Notes under the pieces: model-generated
Seen by the model: only the letters and a program-made list of their open reading frames with translations
Told to the model about the DNA's origin: nothing
The model's database searches: none
Origin: Alistipes sp.
Lineage (GTDB): Bacteria > Bacteroidota > Bacteroidia > Bacteroidales > Rikenellaceae
Reading direction: 5' to 3'
Length of the DNA stretch: 6,757 nucleotides
NCBI GenBank assembly: GCA_017391435.1
Contig: JAFOYS010000247.1
Location: forward strand, 1-6,757
Translations under genes and position numbers: made by a program
Shown: positions 5,644 through 6,757 of the stretch, piece by piece
How the letters are laid out: each line of letters starts with the position of its first letter
How positions within the stretch are numbered: position 1 is the first letter of the stretch

Positions 5644-6757
5644 ATGGCGCAGCAACTGACCGACAGAGAGTTAATACACGCTAAACTGAAAGAGTACTTC
5701 GGTTTTACCTCCTTCAAGGGCAACCAGGAGGCGGTGATTCTTAACCTGCTCTCTGGTCGTGACACATTTGTTCTTATGCCGACAGGTGGCGGAAAGTCTC
5801 TCTGCTACCAGCTGCCGGCACTTATGATGGATGGTGTAGCAATCATCATCTCTCCTCTTATTGCCCTGATGAAGAATCAGGTGGACGCTATGCGTACATT
5901 CTCTGACAATCCGGGCATTGCCCACTTTTTAAACTCCTCACTCTCTAAAAACGCCGTGCAGCAGGTGCGCGAGGATGTTCTTGCGGGCAAGACTAAGTTG
6001 CTCTATTTTGCCCCAGAGTCGCTGACAAAGGAGGACAACATTGCCTTTCTGCACAAGATTAAGATCTCGTTCTATGCCATTGACGAGGCGCACTGTATCT
6101 CAGAGTGGGGTCACGACTTCCGCCCTGAGTACCGCCGTATCCGCCCTATTATCAACGACATTGGCCAGGCACCACTCATAACCCTTACAGCAACAGCCAC
6201 ACCAAAGGTTCAGATGGATATTCAGAAGAACCTCGGTATGACAAACGCTACAGTGTTCAAGAGTTCGTTCAACCGTCCAAACCTCTACTACGAATTGCGA
6301 CCAAAGAACGACCCTGACCGCGACATTATCCGATTTATCAAGCAGAACGAGGGCAAGAGCGGTATTATCTACTGTCTGAGCCGTAAGAAGGTTGAGGAGC
6401 TTGCCGAGCTGCTTGTAGCAAATGGCATCAAGGCCCTACCATATCACGCAGGTATGGACGCCCAGACCAGAGCCGACAATCAGGATGCCTTCCTTAAGGA
6501 GGGTGCAGATGTGATTGTGGCAACAATAGCCTTCGGTATGGGTATCGACAAACCAGATGTGAGATTTGTTATCCACTACGACATTCCAAAGTCTCTTGAG
6601 GGATACTATCAGGAGACCGGTCGTGCAGGTCGCGATGGTGGAGAGGGTTTCTGCCTTACCTTTTATAATTATAAGGATATACAGAAGCTTGAGAAGTTTA
6701 TGCAGGGTAAGCCTGTTGCCGAGCAGGAGATTGGCAAGCTGCTACTTCTTGAGACAC
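5644..6757 (+). CDS. recQ: RecQ ATP-dependent DNA helicase, N-terminal 371 residues (3' end cut)
   Basis: Superfamily 2 helicase that unwinds DNA 3' to 5' in recombination and fork repair. The visible part covers both RecA-like motor domains. In order: motif 0 FGFTSFKGNQEAV (19-31, with Q28), Walker A MPTGGGKS (45-52, K51), motif Ia IIISPLIALMKNQV (67-80), DEAH (147-150), the RecQ-specific aromatic-rich loop CISEWGHDFRPEY (151-163), motif III LTATAT (181-186), motif IV region IIYCLSRKKVEELA (241-254), motif V AFGMGIDKPDV (296-306) and motif VI QETGRAGRDG (323-332) with R327 and R330 as candidate arginine fingers. The zinc-binding, winged-helix and HRDC domains would lie beyond the edge, so whether they exist cannot be judged. 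The ATG at 5644 leaves the usual short N-terminus before motif 0. It is transcribed away from the lptB cluster. Its motor motifs are intact. Confidence 0.96.
   Translation, partial: MAQQLTDRELIHAKLKEYFGFTSFKGNQEAVILNLLSGRDTFVLMPTGGGKSLCYQLPALMMDGVAIIISPLIALMKNQVDAMRTFSDNPGIAHFLNSSLSKNAVQQVREDVLAGKTKLLYFAPESLTKEDNIAFLHKIKISFYAIDEAHCISEWGHDFRPEYRRIRPIINDIGQAPLITLTATATPKVQMDIQKNLGMTNATVFKSSFNRPNLYYELRPKNDPDRDIIRFIKQNEGKSGIIYCLSRKKVEELAELLVANGIKALPYHAGMDAQTRADNQDAFLKEGADVIVATIAFGMGIDKPDVRFVIHYDIPKSLEGYYQETGRAGRDGGEGFCLTFYNYKDIQKLEKFMQGKPVAEQEIGKLLLLET

Overview
The window is an ordinary chromosomal segment of a Bacteroidota bacterium, most likely order Bacteroidales. An Alistipes/Rikenellaceae-like source is a guess that the sequence cannot settle. 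The clues are TAnnTTTG-type -7 promoter elements, the lack of Shine-Dalgarno sequences before most starts, an A-rich leader, and protein variants usual in this phylum: RGGGxFSGR in chorismate synthase, GESGLSxR in EPSP synthase, YLAQEAS in LptB and a long exported M23 peptidase.

Layout: one dense minus-strand gene cluster fills positions 1-5512. In transcription order it is lptB (4682-5512), aroA (3418-4668), aroC (2445-3425), prmC (1612-2442), recX (1115-1627) and an M23 metallopeptidase (1-1136, C-terminus cut by the window edge). Junctions are +13, -8, +2, -16 and -22 bp, which suggests a single operon with translational coupling. A 131-bp AT-rich intergenic region (5513-5643) carries candidate divergent promoters. 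recQ (5644-6757, 3' end cut) runs the other way.

Function: LptB powers lipopolysaccharide transport. AroA and AroC catalyse consecutive steps, shikimate-3-phosphate to EPSP to chorismate. PrmC methylates peptide release factors. RecX modulates RecA. The M23 protein probably acts on peptidoglycan outside the cytoplasm. RecQ is a DNA repair helicase. Envelope, aromatic biosynthesis, translation and recombination genes share the cluster without an obvious common pathway, as in many bacterial housekeeping operons.

I found no mobile element, CRISPR array, RNA gene, toxin-antitoxin pair or defence system. The main oddities are an AroC with several changes in otherwise conserved signature positions, an EPSP synthase with an altered PEP/glyphosate loop and a TTG start, a C-terminal extension on LptB, and the back-to-back promoter region. 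I do not see an undescribed biological system here.
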